Source of the DNA: Prinia subflava
Taxonomy: Eukaryota > Chordata > Aves > Passeriformes > Cisticolidae
Assembly: GCF_021018805.1 (NCBI RefSeq)
Contig: NC_086247.1
Span: forward strand, 139,231,602 to 139,295,601
Direction: 5' to 3'
DNA: 64,000 nucleotides
In this document: positions 10,101 to 22,720 of the stretch, in pieces
Numbering within the stretch: position 1 is the stretch's first letter
Layout of the letters: the number at the start of each line of letters is the position of its first letter
Made by a program: the position numbers and the translations under genes
Notes under the pieces: generated by a model
Databases searched by the model: none
What the model was told of the DNA's origin: nothing
What the model saw: only the letters and a program-made list of their open reading frames with translations

Positions 10101-12215
10101 CACCTGACATTAAAGCCTGGGTGGGTCACTGGGTAGTAAAAGTCGTTCAAGGTCTGTGCTATTTAATAACGTAGAGTTGTTTGAGTTATGACACTTCTTT
10201 TGAGTATTTTCATTACAGTAGCGCTGCACTCACGCTGCTCCTGTTTGGTCTGGCAGCATTTACATCATGTGAGTTCCTCCTTTAATGTGATGTCTGCTTC
10301 ATCCTGAAACCTGGGAGAAAAGTTGTCGGTGAGGGCAACGCTGAGATTCTCTGGAGCTGCAGGAAGGGAGAAGCTGCAGCTGACCATCAAACCTACCCCT
10401 GGAGCCACTGCGAATTCCTGCCCTGCCACAGGCTCTCCTACACCTTGGTCAGACTGCACAAACGTTTTAAAGTTATGCTGACATCAAGAAAATCCAATTT
10501 AAGACACTTTGATGTGACCACACGAGGTTATAATTTCTGAAGACACAAAATATGGTTGTGGTCACACCCTAGATTTAGATAGCTCTTCCCAGAGCCTTTA
10601 GGTAACTTTATACCCATAGCTGTATCTATATCACAAGGTAATATTATACACTGATCAACTCGTTTTTATCACCCTCTCAAATATGCCAACTGTTCAAAAT
10701 AACATTATCGTTGGCTTTTATTACCATTGAAATAAAAATGAGTAATTATAAAAATACAAAATAGACCTTAACCCACCATAACATCTGTAATCAAATTTAA
10801 CATAATTTCTGTGAAAAACTTTTATACACAACCGTGTGATTTAAGGACCTTTGTCAATACTGTCTTTGATTTTTTGGTTGATTTGGTTTAGCCAGACACG
10901 TACAGCTATTTAAACATAGCTTTGTGTATTTAATTATATCATACATGATGTCATTTTTTACTACAGACACCCTTGACATTTAATGTATTTCATCCAGTAA
11001 TTAGTAAAGAATAATTAAGCTTTTAGTACTATAACTGCTTTTCATGATCCTGTGTCCTCTGGAGCAAGATAGAGCAGGAATAACAAAGTTTATGTTTCAG
11101 ATACTAAGATTTATTTGCTTTCAGGTTATACATCCGTAATTTTACAGTTTCTGTATACAAAGCAAGTACTGGGATGAAACGTTACAGAATCTGTGTGTTC
11201 CCTTACAGAGATTAGCATGAGTGAATAATAGATCCACTGTGTTTGAAATCACAACATACACAGGGAGATGATTTTATGTGCATACATGATATATATAAAT
11301 ACTTGTAATCTATATATTGCATAAATTTGGGGTGTTTTTTTTGCTTAGTAGACTAAAAAGGTTCTAACATACAAAAACTTCATATGCAATATATGTAGCA
11401 TCATTTCAACAGCTCTGTTTGTACTGGCAACTCTCTCATGAGCAATATGGCACTTCACAAACTTTTTTAAAGACTCTTTTTTGAATACAAATGGTCTTAT
11501 TTCCAAATATAATTAATTTTTTTTCTGTATGATGCACAGTGGAGCACTGGCCACTGTTCCTCTGTCCATTTTGCAGGTTTGATGCTTTATTAGTTTTTGC
11601 CTAAATTTCAGGCCCTTGAGCAGCCAAGCCACAGGAACAGTGTCCTAACTGGAGCACGGCATGGACTGAACGTGTGTTTGTCCACAGTGGGCATCCAGAG
11701 CATGTTTTCAAGTGTTTCACTGAAAAGACATGGGTTCATCTCTTCCAGATCCACTCCACAGGCGAAAAGGAGGCACAGGAAGGAGGACTGCTGGGAGACT
11801 GGCTTTGGAAGTTGGCTCCTGGCCCTAACTAAGACACTGGTGTGGATGCACCAGTGTTCAGGTTTGAATCTTACTGTCACAGTCCCTTCAGATCCTCCAC
11901 TGAAGTACGCAGACTTCAGAGCAGTGTGTTCCCAAATCTCATCTTCTGACAACCTCTCTGCAGCCCTGCTCAAATGAGCCCCTTCCCTGCCTTCCCTGAC
12001 CCTTCTCCTGGTCCCCAGCTGACATCACTCTCTCCCACTGCAGAGAGGTGGGAAAGGTATTTGAAAGCACCTCCCTGGCCTGGCTGTCAATGGAAAGTTA
12101 AGGTAGTCTGCAAACCAGGCTAATTTGTAGATATGATTAGCATTACAGTAAGAGACACATAGGGGGGGAAAACGAAAAGAGATGGGAAATCTTTGAACAA
12201 GTCAACACAAAGTAC
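10101..12215. other. AT-rich DNA, possible conserved noncoding block
   Basis: No gene is recognised. From about 10450 to 11550 the DNA is strongly AT-rich, nearly without CpG, with many TAAT-type cores such as aattaagc and aattatatc and no visible transposon signature. Such blocks beside a CpG cluster are often conserved regulatory DNA in vertebrates, but conservation cannot be seen here. The frame pair at 11597-11977 lies in opposite strands of one GC-richer patch and resembles no protein. Confidence 0.5.
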
Positions 12216-12345
12216 TTTCGTGTCGTCTTGATTCTGCAAAGCACTTTGGTTTCATGTTCAGTATCCCAGAGAGGCATCATCATCTGCTGTATGGTAGATG
12301 AGGTAGATGAGGTAGACAGGGAGATGACTCACTGGTGAAGGAACA
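12216..12345 (+). mobile_element. Possible MIR-like ancient SINE relic with a 9-bp triplication
   Basis: The order 'gcaaagcactttgg', a few tens of bases, then 'gaggtagacagggagatgac' and 'aaggaacac' resembles the MIR/L2-type pattern 'caaagcactttaca ... gaggcacagagagg ... aggtcacac'. Inside it GGTAGATGA occurs at 12293-12301 and 12302-12310, followed by a partial third copy, a small local tandem expansion. MIR-class repeats predate birds and survive only as diverged scraps, so the match is weak. Confidence 0.4.
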
Positions 12346-14209
12346 CAAGAGGGGAAGCCAGAGCATCATCTGTGGGAACTTCTGAGGGGAAAAGAAAGTG
12401 TCTTTGCTGACAGAAGATTACAAATCTTCATGCTTGTTGCAATGTGTGCATCCGACCACTAGCATTATTCTAAGAGCAGCCAAGGAAGCATGAAGAGAAA
12501 AAACTGCTCTAAGAGAAGCAATCTGAAATCTGTATTTAATTCTACAAGCAATAAAACTTCTACCAGTGCTGAGGCAAAACCAGATCTGGCAGAATGTGAT
12601 CTTAGCTAGTTCTCAGGTGAAAGCAAGCAGAAGTTTCCAGCACAGTACATTTTGTTTCCACTGCAGGTTCTTGTGGCCATTTTCCACCCATACCAGTGAC
12701 AATATGCAAGTGTGTGATTCACTCCTCAGTCTCTTAGGAAGTAAGGCCTTCCCTTTCTCCTGTCACAGAAGTTCTAGTGCCGATGAAAATATAAAATAGG
12801 CATAACAGATCTGTTGTTCCTTTGTCAGGTCACAAACAGCTGTGTCCCTGAAAACCAGAGAGCTTTCAGCAGCCCTGAGGGAGCCAGGCAGTCTCCAAAC
12901 TGGAAGTGCAGAGGATGGATTTGGGCAGAGAAGGAAGGACTGGATTGGTTTACTTCTCAAGTGCTCGGTCAAGATGGGGACCTTGTTCCTCATGGTGATG
13001 CAGCTGCCTGTGGTGGCTCCTGCAGGCAGGGCTGTGTCTGCCAAGCTGCAGCTCCAGAGCTGAATTGTCCCAAGTGACTTGAGGCTGCCCTGGCAGTGTC
13101 CCACCTGGGCAGTGGTGTCCCTGCTGTGGCTGTGCTCCCCTCCTGTGCCACCTGCACTTCTGGAAGCATCTCCTACCAGTCACTGCACTGCAAGGGGTTG
13201 GGCTGGTCCAAGCAGGCAGGGGAGAGGGAAAGCAGCATCTTCTCCCTAGCCTGTATTTCCTGCCAGGATAGAGGTTGCCCCAGGAGAGGTTTCTGTGGGA
13301 GAGTGGAAAGAGGTGAGGGACAACTCTTAAAGAGCAACCCAGCTCATGCTGCAGCCAAGACAGCCCTTGCAGCCATGGAGGGACAGCCATTGCCCCCATG
13401 CCCAGGCACTTTTATAAACAGAGCACTCCTCCACTTCCTCCTGGTGCTGCATGATAATTCACAGAAATACAAAAGGTTTCCTCTCCCTTCTCTGGCTCAT
13501 CACAGAGCTGGTCCTCACAGCACCACAACTGGAAATTCAACTTTAAAAGACGAGTGTTGTTTTCTGTACCACTGATGCTCAAATATAGAATACCAGTATG
13601 GGTCTGGACACAAATCTGATCTTCCCTGGAAGTGCTTGGGCTGGGCCCCCTTTAAACTGCAAAAAGTAAAATTACTAGATGTGTGCTCCCTGCCTCATGT
13701 AGACATGCTACTCTTTCCTCCCTGAATTTCACACATCTCTGATTAAAGAGGAAACCAGAAGTTCCACTCTTTGCTGTGATTATGGCTATTTTATTTGCAT
13801 TTTGACTCAATTGATGTTATGGGTGGTCCAGCTCATACACAAAGCTTGACTTGTTCTACCCTTGAACTACAGTGGGGCGGATCTTCTGTACTGAGACCTG
13901 AAGACAGGTGGACACAGATACAGATCACAGGCCAAGCTGGATTCAAATTTGAAGAGAGTCACAAGGTTTTCAGCAGACATGGACCAGTTTCTGCTTCCAG
14001 GTGGGAGTCAGACTAAACTCTGGCTTCATCTATTTTTCTGGACATTCCAAAAACAAGCATTTTGAGAGAAGTTTGGCTTCATTCTTACAAATTTAATAGC
14101 AAAAAAATCCATGCAAAGGAAAACTGCACAAAATAGCTTCAAGAACCCCTGAAGCTACGACTGCTGAGATTAATTTACTGTCCCAGATTACTTCCCTAGT
14201 ATAAGTACA
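12346..14209. other. Mixed-GC unique DNA, no gene recognised
   Basis: The 12950-13430 part is GC-richer (the 149-codon minus frame at 12950-13399 and the 159-codon plus frame at 13096-13575 oppose each other), without splice-site-bounded or recognisable protein sequence. I see no repeat family in it. Confidence 0.6.
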
Positions 14210-14270
14210 CAGTGATTTCTGCCGGTCAGCTCCCTTGAAGTCAGTAGGAGTTTTGTAACACGTTCCATTG
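14210..14270. repeat. Ancient dispersed amniote repeat motif, copy 1
   Basis: The segment 'ctcccttgaagtcagtagga' at about 14231-14250, followed by 'gttttg', matches a near-palindromic core often seen dispersed in turtle, crocodile and bird DNA (TTGAAGTCAATGGGAGTTTTG or its reverse complement). I cannot name the family with certainty. Related copies sit at about 36222 and 42865. Confidence 0.45.
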
Positions 14271-17200
14271 CTGCAGTCACTTTCCATTATCCATGGGTGG
14301 CTTCCCTGTTGGCAGATAAGCTGCATCCTGGGCCTGAGCCAGCTGAGCCAGCTCCGTGCAGCTCGGCTGAGACGGAGCTCTGAGCTCAGCCCTGCACACC
14401 TCTGGGTGACCACAGGGCAGGCACTGGAGCTGGCTGGTTTTATCTGCTGTGAGGGCAGGGAAAGTCCTTGCAAAGGACTGGGAAAGGGGAAGGATGGTGA
14501 CAAAAAGCAGTATCAGGCTTCAAACAAATAGTTAAAGTCCTTTGAAAAACAATTAATGTGGAATGGGCCCGTTTAGAATTCACTGTTCACTGTTAGCTGA
14601 GTTTTTCTAAGTGGAAAGAAAAGATCTGTCAGTGCTTCTAAATCCCAAGGAACAGGAAAGGTATTGCAGAGTTGTACCTCCCTGTGGGCACCAGCCAGCC
14701 TCATCCTGCCTGGGGGAGAATGCTGCCTGCTCTCATGCCCACAGGCAGGCACTGCCCCCTCTGCCCCCCTTGCTGGGTGTTGGCAGGCCAGGCTCTGCTC
14801 CTGCATGGCTGCCTAATTTACACAAATGCACCGACCTCAGGTCTGAGCTTTCACTTGCAGTTTAGACAGAACCCCCAGAGTAAAGAATTGATCCAATAGG
14901 GAGGAACCTTGCTTAAATGAGCAATTTCTACTTAGTCTCTTTCTGATGGAGAGAGGAGAAAGAAAATGAAGTGCGAACCCCATCAATTTACCAAGTTCTT
15001 GTTGGTTCTAAACAGCTCTAACATGTACAGTTCTGCCTTTAGAGAGGACACCACATACACTATATATACACATTTATTTACACACAGCCACAGGTTGCAT
15101 GGCAAGTTATCTGTGGAATGGTGTCTTGGAGCTCTACTAAGTCAAGGAGGAATGTAGCTACACAGATTGAGGGGAATTCAGAGAAGATGTTTTGTTAGCT
15201 CATCCAAAGGAAAGAGTGTTAACATGTACTTGGGGTGCTGTGAGCAGAGAAGGTTAAAATATCGTAAGCATAGAAAAGAGAGGCACTCAACCCATGGAAA
15301 ATATATTAAATAGTCCATTTAATCATCATTCTTTGTTTTCAACCAACAAAACTGGTTTTTGGGGAAGTCCCCACTCCTAGCCTCAAGTCCCCTTGTTTTC
15401 AGAGATTCTGTGTGGCAAGGGAGCTGTAGCAGCACAGCATGGACTTATCTTTCATGACTGGCACAAACAGCTTCACCCAACAATAAGAGTCCTCCAACAA
15501 CAACAGTGTAATAACTTCTTCCCTCTGGAATTTTGTATCACACAAGATTTCCCAAAGGTGGATAACTGCTGCAAAGATATCGACCTCTTTGAGCCAGTTT
15601 GGAATTGATATGAAAGCACCAAGTTCCCAGTGCTAGGACACCTTCTCTCATGCTGTACCCACTGAGCATGCAGACCTCTCAATTGTTCCCCACTGAACTC
15701 AGAGCTGAAATGCCAAATTTGCACAGAGGTCCATCTCAGGGCCTGTTCTGGCTGTTTCTGTCTCTCAGTGATGGACAGCTGCTGACACTGGCTTTTCCTC
15801 AAACTCAGCACTGTGGTGAGGGAGGAAGTCCATTCCAGTTAGTTCAAAACAGGAGAAAGTGTCCCTAGCAGTGATCTGGGGTCACCCTTGGGTCCTCCAG
15901 GCACCACTGAAAGGAGTTCTCTGTCCCAACACTGTGCAGGACCCTCAGAGCTGTCACTCTAGAGCTGTGTGGGGCCAGAGGAAAGCTTGGGACGTGCCCA
16001 ACACTCAGGCACAAGGCAGGCACGAGCCTTATGTGGCTTTCTTTGGTCAGGACTTCAGGTTTCATTCCTCAAGGCTACAAGAAACTCCAGTAGAAATTCT
16101 GAAATGACCTGTGAGGAGCACATTGCTGCCCAAAAATACCCAAGAGAATATAGAGAAGGTAGCTTGGGGCCCTGTGGGTATTTAAAGCACTGCTGAGCTT
16201 CTCTGCTCTACTGCTTTCTGTGCAGGGATGCAGGGACACAAAATTCACAGAAAAAGGGGGAGACAGAAATGTCCCCAAATCACAACAGCAAACATCTTCC
16301 TCACAAAAGTACTCTAAATTCAGTGGTCACACAACAGAATGCTATAAATCCTGAGTAACCTCACTTGGCTGAGAGTGCATGACTGATGTCAGATTTTTTG
16401 AGCAGGACTTAAATCACCTCAAGATGAAAACTGCATTAAGGATCAGAGAACAGACAGAATCCCTGTCCTCTCCTTCTGAGCAGATTCTCCTTGATATATG
16501 GCTCCCAAAGTATAAAGAGCAAGAAGTTGTCCAAATAAAAATCAGCTCAAGGTGTGTGGGATGAGAAGTAAAACAGTCTCAGACACAGATACTGCTGGAG
16601 ATTTGGCAATGTCTTGTATCCAGCAGAGTGAAAATTTCAGACATCAGCAGTTTGGTCTAAACCCACTGCTTTGCATGTGGGTTTTACAAACCCAAGCTTG
16701 TACAACAGATGTCACAGAATGTCCCCAGACATATCCAAGAGACAATTCACAGGCAGCTCCTGCCTTCCTAAACATTTTAGGGATTTAATCCCTAATCCAA
16801 GAGCTTGATCTCAGGCATGTAAATGTTTGAATTAAATGCTTGATTTGGACCTGGCTCCTCATCCTGTCTTATTTCTGCTTGGGTTTATTGGGAATACAAG
16901 CCTTCAGAGTGTGGATGTGTCATCTATTTTGTTTCTGCTGACTTCGGCATGTGAACATATCCTGCTCGTAAAGACGACGAGGCTGATCCCCGCTGTGGCC
17001 AGCTGGATGCATCGCAGAAGGGACTACCTCCTGTTGAAGCAAATTGTTTTTATTCCTCAAACAGAAGCCAGGAGATTTCTACAATTAATGGCCCACAATA
17101 TTGGAATGCCTGAAATCTCAAAGAAAACAGGTTGTCAGAGCACTACACGTTGGGTCTGGGGAGTGGTGGCCTGCTGAATTCACCTTCTCTAGTCATGCAG

Positions 17201-17273
17201 GACCCAGAAATTTGTACTACAGATAGTTTCATACTAGCTGACAGTGACAAAATTTGCCAGAACACACAAAAGG
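14271..17273. other. Unique DNA with small local duplications
   Basis: No gene is recognised. CTGAGCCAG is tandemly doubled at 14334-14351. A patch at about 16960-17035 keeps several CpGs (cgtaaagacgacg, atcgcag) in otherwise CpG-poor DNA, inside a 113-codon plus frame (16836-17177) that matches no protein I know. Other frames, for example 15473-15811 minus, look like chance. Confidence 0.6.
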
Positions 17274-17396
17274 AAAATAAAATAAAATAAAATAAAATAA
17301 AATAAAATAAAATAAAATAAAATAAAATAAAATAAAATAAAATAAAATAAAATAAAATAAAATAAAATAAAATAAAATAAAATAAAATAAAATAAA
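17274..17396. repeat. Pentanucleotide microsatellite (AAAAT)n
   Basis: This is a 123-bp uninterrupted array of AAAAT, about 24.6 copies. Read on the minus strand it gives the repeated FILFY peptide frame at 17229-17507, which is an artefact of the repeat. A-rich pentamer arrays often grow from a retroposon poly(A) tail, but I see no SINE or retrocopy next to it. The array is long and pure, so it is likely polymorphic. Confidence 0.98.
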
Positions 17397-19552
17397 TCTG
17401 CTATTTTGTATGCATGGACCTGCTACAAGGATCTGCATACATGCCTCACAGAATGATGTGCACAATGGCAACTGGAAAAATGTTCTTTTGGGTGTGTTAA
17501 ATGACACCTATGTCCAAGCAGTCCTGCACAAACCCTGTGTACCCAGAAATAGAAAATGCCATACTGAATACATTCCTTAGATTGATTTCTGCCTGCACTG
17601 TTACTGTTTTATCCCAGTCATGTAGTTATTTCACATGCTAACAGGGACCAGGCCACTTCAACCAAGGATATGTGGACAAGTGGGAAAAGACTGAAGCTCC
17701 AGCCTGATTAGGTGCTGCTGATTCTCAAAATACTCATATTTTGAGAGAACCTGCATGATCATCTCAGAGGTGCCCATGTGCTGTAACCCAGCTGTTAAAC
17801 ACTGCCCAAACCATATGTAGGTGTGTGGGGCAGGAGCAGCTACACATAAAACCCACACATAAAAGGCACTGAAAGTGGGAAAATCTGTTCTGCTGTAGTG
17901 TGACTTTTGGGAGTCTGAAAAGGGAGCTAGTGTAGCTACTGTAGCACAGATCTACACCACAGCTCACTGTGCATTAAAAGCAATGTAACTACCCATCAAA
18001 TCCACAGAGCAGTCAATATATTCAAATGTTCTCTTCTTCAAATATTTTTTTGCTGGATACGAAATGTACTTGGCCCCCAAGGGTAATGGCCTGAGGAAGA
18101 GGCAGAGGCTTAAGCCCATGTACAGATCAACCTGCTCATCACTCTGCTGCATGGTGGCCTCATTACCCATTAGAGGAGCTCAAAGAAGGTCTGAACAAGT
18201 TCAAAGGATCCAGCTGAAATTTTACTTACCACATATTTAAATAATTATTTCTATACAACATGATTCACTTTTCATTCTTTGTAAAATCCCCCATGATATA
18301 GTCCTATCCACTATCTGTTCCAAAAGCCATTGCATCCTCTTTTTAATGAGAATCAGATGCATCCTTGTAATTTGGACCAGCTTATCAAGTTCAGGCTTCT
18401 GCAACCCAGCTCTTAGAAATATGTCCTACATTCATATGAAAATTACACTGAAATCAAAAACACCAAACAAACTGGGCCCAGAGGTCCAGTGCTATGTTTG
18501 GAACATGTGCTATTCAACCAAAAGCAGACAAACAGAACACTAACAGCTTTTGTTTGATGTTCAGTGGGAAGGTACCTGCCAGACTCACCTGTTTCAATGT
18601 GTGCCCATACATTAAATAGCCTCACCAGTTTCTAATCTGCCAGATCCCACCTCCTCTTTGTCCTCTTTGATTTCTTTGGAGTGAAGGCATCAATCCTATG
18701 GACTGGAGTCCCGGAAGCACAGAAACATCTAAACACAAATAATCCTTTCCTATCTTCCATTTTGCATCTAAATTCCCCTTCTGCACTGAAGACCCACTGT
18801 GAATACAGACATATGTTTTTAAAGAGCCACAGTTTTGTCTTGCTGATCACAATGTAATTAGGAAGCTATTTGGCACAAACAGGAACTTCTGTACTAATTT
18901 GGCACTATCCCATCCTGCTACTGGCAGCATTGGTTTTGCTCTCTGTTGGCGACTCTCCTAGATGTCTTACAGCTCCTGGAAACATCAGCCATGCCTATTC
19001 AAGGAATAAGCTGGCAGGATGCTGACACCTTGTGCAGTACACCCAGCAGCAGTGTGGCTGTGTGATGTTGGCTCATTACCAGACTGCACCACTGGATCTT
19101 CTGATGGGGTATGGCATTATGGAGACAGGTGAATGGTTTGTGTTATGAAAGCCAGCATGACATTTCCCATTAACTCAGCTTCAATTACAAGGTTTTATTT
19201 GAGTTATTCTTTGAAGTGGGGTCCTACGTCAATATCTCATTAGCTTTTTTTCCTGAAGAACTTAAAGGAGAATGCATTTCCCCCTTTGTCTCACTTGCTT
19301 TAAAAGGAAAGGGCACATGCAGCTCCTAAATTATGACACTTCGGGTTTCAGAGGTTTCAGATATCCTTGTTGATGATCTATGGGAATATGGGTCTCCCTA
19401 ATCTAGCACACTGTCTCCAACAATCTCTTGTCACTTTCATCAATAATGAGAGAACATGTATTGCTAATTCCGGTTCCTGGAATTCTGGAAGAGAAAAGCT
19501 CATAACCTTTACAAAAGAATGTTTTTATCATGATTACTTGGCCAGTGGCCAC
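17397..19552. other. AT-rich unique DNA, no gene recognised
   Basis: There is no recognisable exon, repeat family or RNA gene. Short frames at 17658-18850 lie on both strands and resemble no protein. Confidence 0.65.
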
Positions 19553-19817
19553 TGTCAGTCAGTTGAAGAGACGGAGTATCCATGGTTTTCATCATGAAGC
19601 CAGTTTTATTAACCACACTGCTGGTTTATATACCCTTCAAGCATAAGCTAAAACAATAACCATATCTATGTTTCTTAGTAACATTGCTTAACTATGGGCT
19701 AGTACAGCCTTGTACAGGCCTGTACTGTCTTGCACACAAACATACATGCACACACCTTGATCTCTTCCCTCTTCAGGGTCGTGCCTTGACTTGCCAGGGC
19801 ATGTAGCCCTCTAGCAC
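19553..19817 (-). mobile_element. Possible solo LTR of an endogenous retrovirus
   Basis: On the minus strand the order is TGTGCTAGAGG (start, 19817), a TATA box in gggtatataaacc (about 19627-19639), then a polyadenylation signal in ggttaataaaactgg (about 19602-19616), a U5-like stretch, and ...ctgactgaca ending at 19553. TATA followed closely by AATAAA, with TG...CA ends, is the layout of short avian retroviral LTRs. I found no target-site duplication at these ends, no tRNA primer site and no internal gag or pol nearby, so both the identity and the edges are uncertain. An alternative is a chance arrangement or a noncoding-RNA promoter. Confidence 0.4.
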
Positions 19818-21844
19818 ATCTACTTCTGCAATGAGTTTAGCACTGCTTTGAGTCCTGCTTCCAAGCTGTATTCGCACATACTACTTTCTTCAAGCTGTTT
19901 GGATATTTTAGCTGTCCCACCAAATCCTGCCCTCCAAGTTAACACACAGGCAAAACATGAAATAATCCAGCATGGTGAAGCCTTTGCCTGATCTACTACA
20001 GGACTGAGCTGTCCTCCTTGGTGCTACTGATCTTCATTCTCAGCAGTCCTTTGAAATCCAGCCTCCCTTGTAATTTCCAGGGTTATTTGAGCTTCTTTCA
20101 GAGGCTTTTCTCTGCCTTCTTCAAAGTAGTTTTGAAGAGGGAAATGTAAAGCTGCTTTCTCTTTCCTAGCCCTTCCCTCTGTTTCCTCAGTCTCTCCTTG
20201 GTGTCAGCGGCTGCTCGTGCCTCCTCGTGCCTATTGGAACACTCTGTGCAGGTCCTGTCAGCTCCAGAAGCCATTCTCAGCATTGCTGACACCAGCCACT
20301 CACGTATCATGACCTGATATGTGCAAATTTTGTTGCTTTTTGGTTGGGTTCTTTTTGCTTTTTTGAAACTTTGGGAGTCAGATTTTCCATTTTGTTTATA
20401 CAGTATGAAAAAATTCATTTCCTTTTTTCAATGAAAAAAACTTTGATTTTCATGCAGTATTGCTACCAGAGAGAAAGGCCACAGCAAACAACTCTGGGAC
20501 GAGGTTCATGGTAAATGAGGAGGGTCACAGAGAAGAGAATATTTGCTATATTTGCTACTGCCCCTCTGGCTCCAACCCACTATGCCAGGCCACAGAAAAC
20601 ATTTTGGGTCTTAACATCATTTGCAGCCACTATAACTACTGCAGTGCAAACATTACTTTTATAAAAGTCTGGTGCTTTTCTAATCCTGCAGAATACATTA
20701 AAAACTTTCTTCAGTGAATTCTACAGGTTTACTCTACCCTACTTATTCATGGTTCTCTTTGTCAGCTTTAAAAATGTCATCTTGTAACTGCAAGCTTCCC
20801 CTTTTCCTTGTTTTCTGGGACAGGCAGAGCAAGAGTGTCTGACTGGCAAAGATGTTGATCCCCTATGCTCATGAAAATGTGGGAAGAATTAGGTCCTTCC
20901 TGCAGATTTGACTGTGTTCTCCAGAAACTAAGCTTTCATTTAAAAACCTAATGAAGTGTTTAGCCCTTCTGGTAGCAAAGATAACCATGCTTCAGTTTGC
21001 ATTTTGCAGAGGTTATCTTGTGTTAAAGCCAGAGAAATTGCAACTGAACCAGAGTTACAGGCTTCCTCTCTTAAATGGGAACTAGATGTAAAGCAATGTG
21101 CTAGAGGTATTGGTGTGCCACAGACCTGGAGACAGAGAAAAAATTTGCTGAAGAGAGGCTGTTTGAGGGGTTTATCCAGTCTGGATGGGGGGTTTCATGG
21201 GATTCTGCCATCTCCTGCCTCCTCTCCTTATTGCTCACTATCACTGCTCTCCTGCAGTTTCATCCCCCAGCCCTCCCTTTCATGGTCCCTTCATGAGTCC
21301 TGACTGGCACTGTTTCAGTTTTCCATATGGGTTTATTCACCCGGGCCATAAGTATGACAATAATTAGTAATATGAGAGGCAAGATGGACCATGATGCTTG
21401 TTGGAAATGACAGAGGGGCAAATTCTGGCAGAAGTACTCAGAAATATCCTGAAAAGGAGCAGCAGGTTCAATGCTGGTGAGGAGTCCGTGTGCTCAGACA
21501 CCCCTTATGCCATCCCAAACCTTCCCATTCTCTCAACTTCTGGTGCATTGCCAGGAGGACTGGCTGGCTCCGAGACACAAGTGACCAACTTCATCATCCT
21601 CAGCCCTTCTCCTCACTTGGGAAGCATGAATTATTCACAGGTTCTTTTAGCAGGTTCACGCTGTACATGTGGCATCTCAAGCCACACACAGTAAGGAGGC
21701 TGATGAGCCCCCTCTGAGTGCACACGTGGCTACACCTGCAGCCACATCTGCGCACCAGGGCAGGCACATTCTGATTCTCTTCTTAATGCATCCCCTCGCA
21801 GCAGCGTCTCAGGCACACTTTTTTTGCTTCTGCTGCTTAGTATC
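19818..21844. other. Unique DNA, no gene recognised
   Basis: A 106-codon Lys/Arg-rich minus frame (20098-20418) lies upstream of the possible LTR on the same strand. It is not recognisable as a retroviral or cellular protein. Plus frames at 20956-21866 overlap in several phases. No RNA gene or CpG island is present. Confidence 0.6.
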
Positions 21845-22720
21845 TTCACTGAGCTGTTCACAATAATGCTCAGGTCTTTTCTCCAGAGATTACAGTTAAT
21901 TCAGAAGCCATCAGTGTGTCAGAGCGGTTTAAATAATTTCTTTCAAATGCATTACCTTTTAGTTCAAGTTCATGTGCCATCATGTTAGGACAACCACTGG
22001 TGGTATTAGAGTTGTCTGGTGTTTCAAACAATCCTTTGCAGCTTTCCCTTTCTGATCAAGCTTTTATCAGCTGCATATTTTGACATTTCATTGTTCATCA
22101 AATTCTCAGTGTTATTAGGAAATGCAGTACTTAGCAAATCCACTGAAACTATGATCATAGTCTTAAGACATCTGTCTTAAGACATACAAAATCTATTAAA
22201 AACCTAATGGATACATTCCTTATCTCAAAGTCCATATTTATTTGCTGTCTGCTGTAAACAGATCCTCATAGAAACTGAAGGAAATCAGTGTAATGTATGT
22301 ACAACATAGTCACCTGCACATGGATAGATAAAAAATAGTCCTTACAGACATCCTTAGGGCTCTTCACTCTTAATATTTTTCAGCCTCAGGCTTCAGACAC
22401 TTATTTCCACTGCCAGCTTGTCTCTTCAGCAGTTGTTAATCCAGGACAAGGTTTTACCTCACTTTCTTGTTACCAGACTTCTTTCATATTCTCACAGGCA
22501 GAATCCTATCGGAAGCTTTTCAACACTCTAAATAAATTATATCCATCATCTTGCTTTAATGTATTACTTTTTTTAACTCAGAGAATTCTATGAATTCAGG
22601 AGAACTATCATTTACTTCTAGGTGTGTCATGCTAGTATGTTCTTGCCAAATTATAAAGATTCTTGTGCTTTATTAATCTAATTATTTTCTACACACTGGC
22701 GTATTTGATTTGAAAATTAT
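21845..22720 (-). mobile_element. Old CR1 LINE copy (amniote L3-like subfamily)
   Basis: Plus-strand landmarks read as the antisense of an old CR1: 'ctcaggtcttttctccag', then 'cagttaattcagaa', then 'cagctgcatattttgacatt' near 22069, then 'ctaaataaattatatccatc' near 22528, then 'agagaattctatgaattcag' near 22581, and 'tattaatctaattattttc'. They are in the right order for the RT C-terminal half and 3' part. The middle (about 22150-22400) is diverged or carries an insertion, including a 14-bp-period duplication of TCTTAAGACAT at 22161-22185. No intact frame survives. Divergence looks greater than in the 2796-4010 copy. Confidence 0.83.

Noticed and set aside
17229..17507. FILFY-repeat protein on the minus strand
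   Set aside because: It is simply the (AAAAT)n microsatellite read in a frame without stops.
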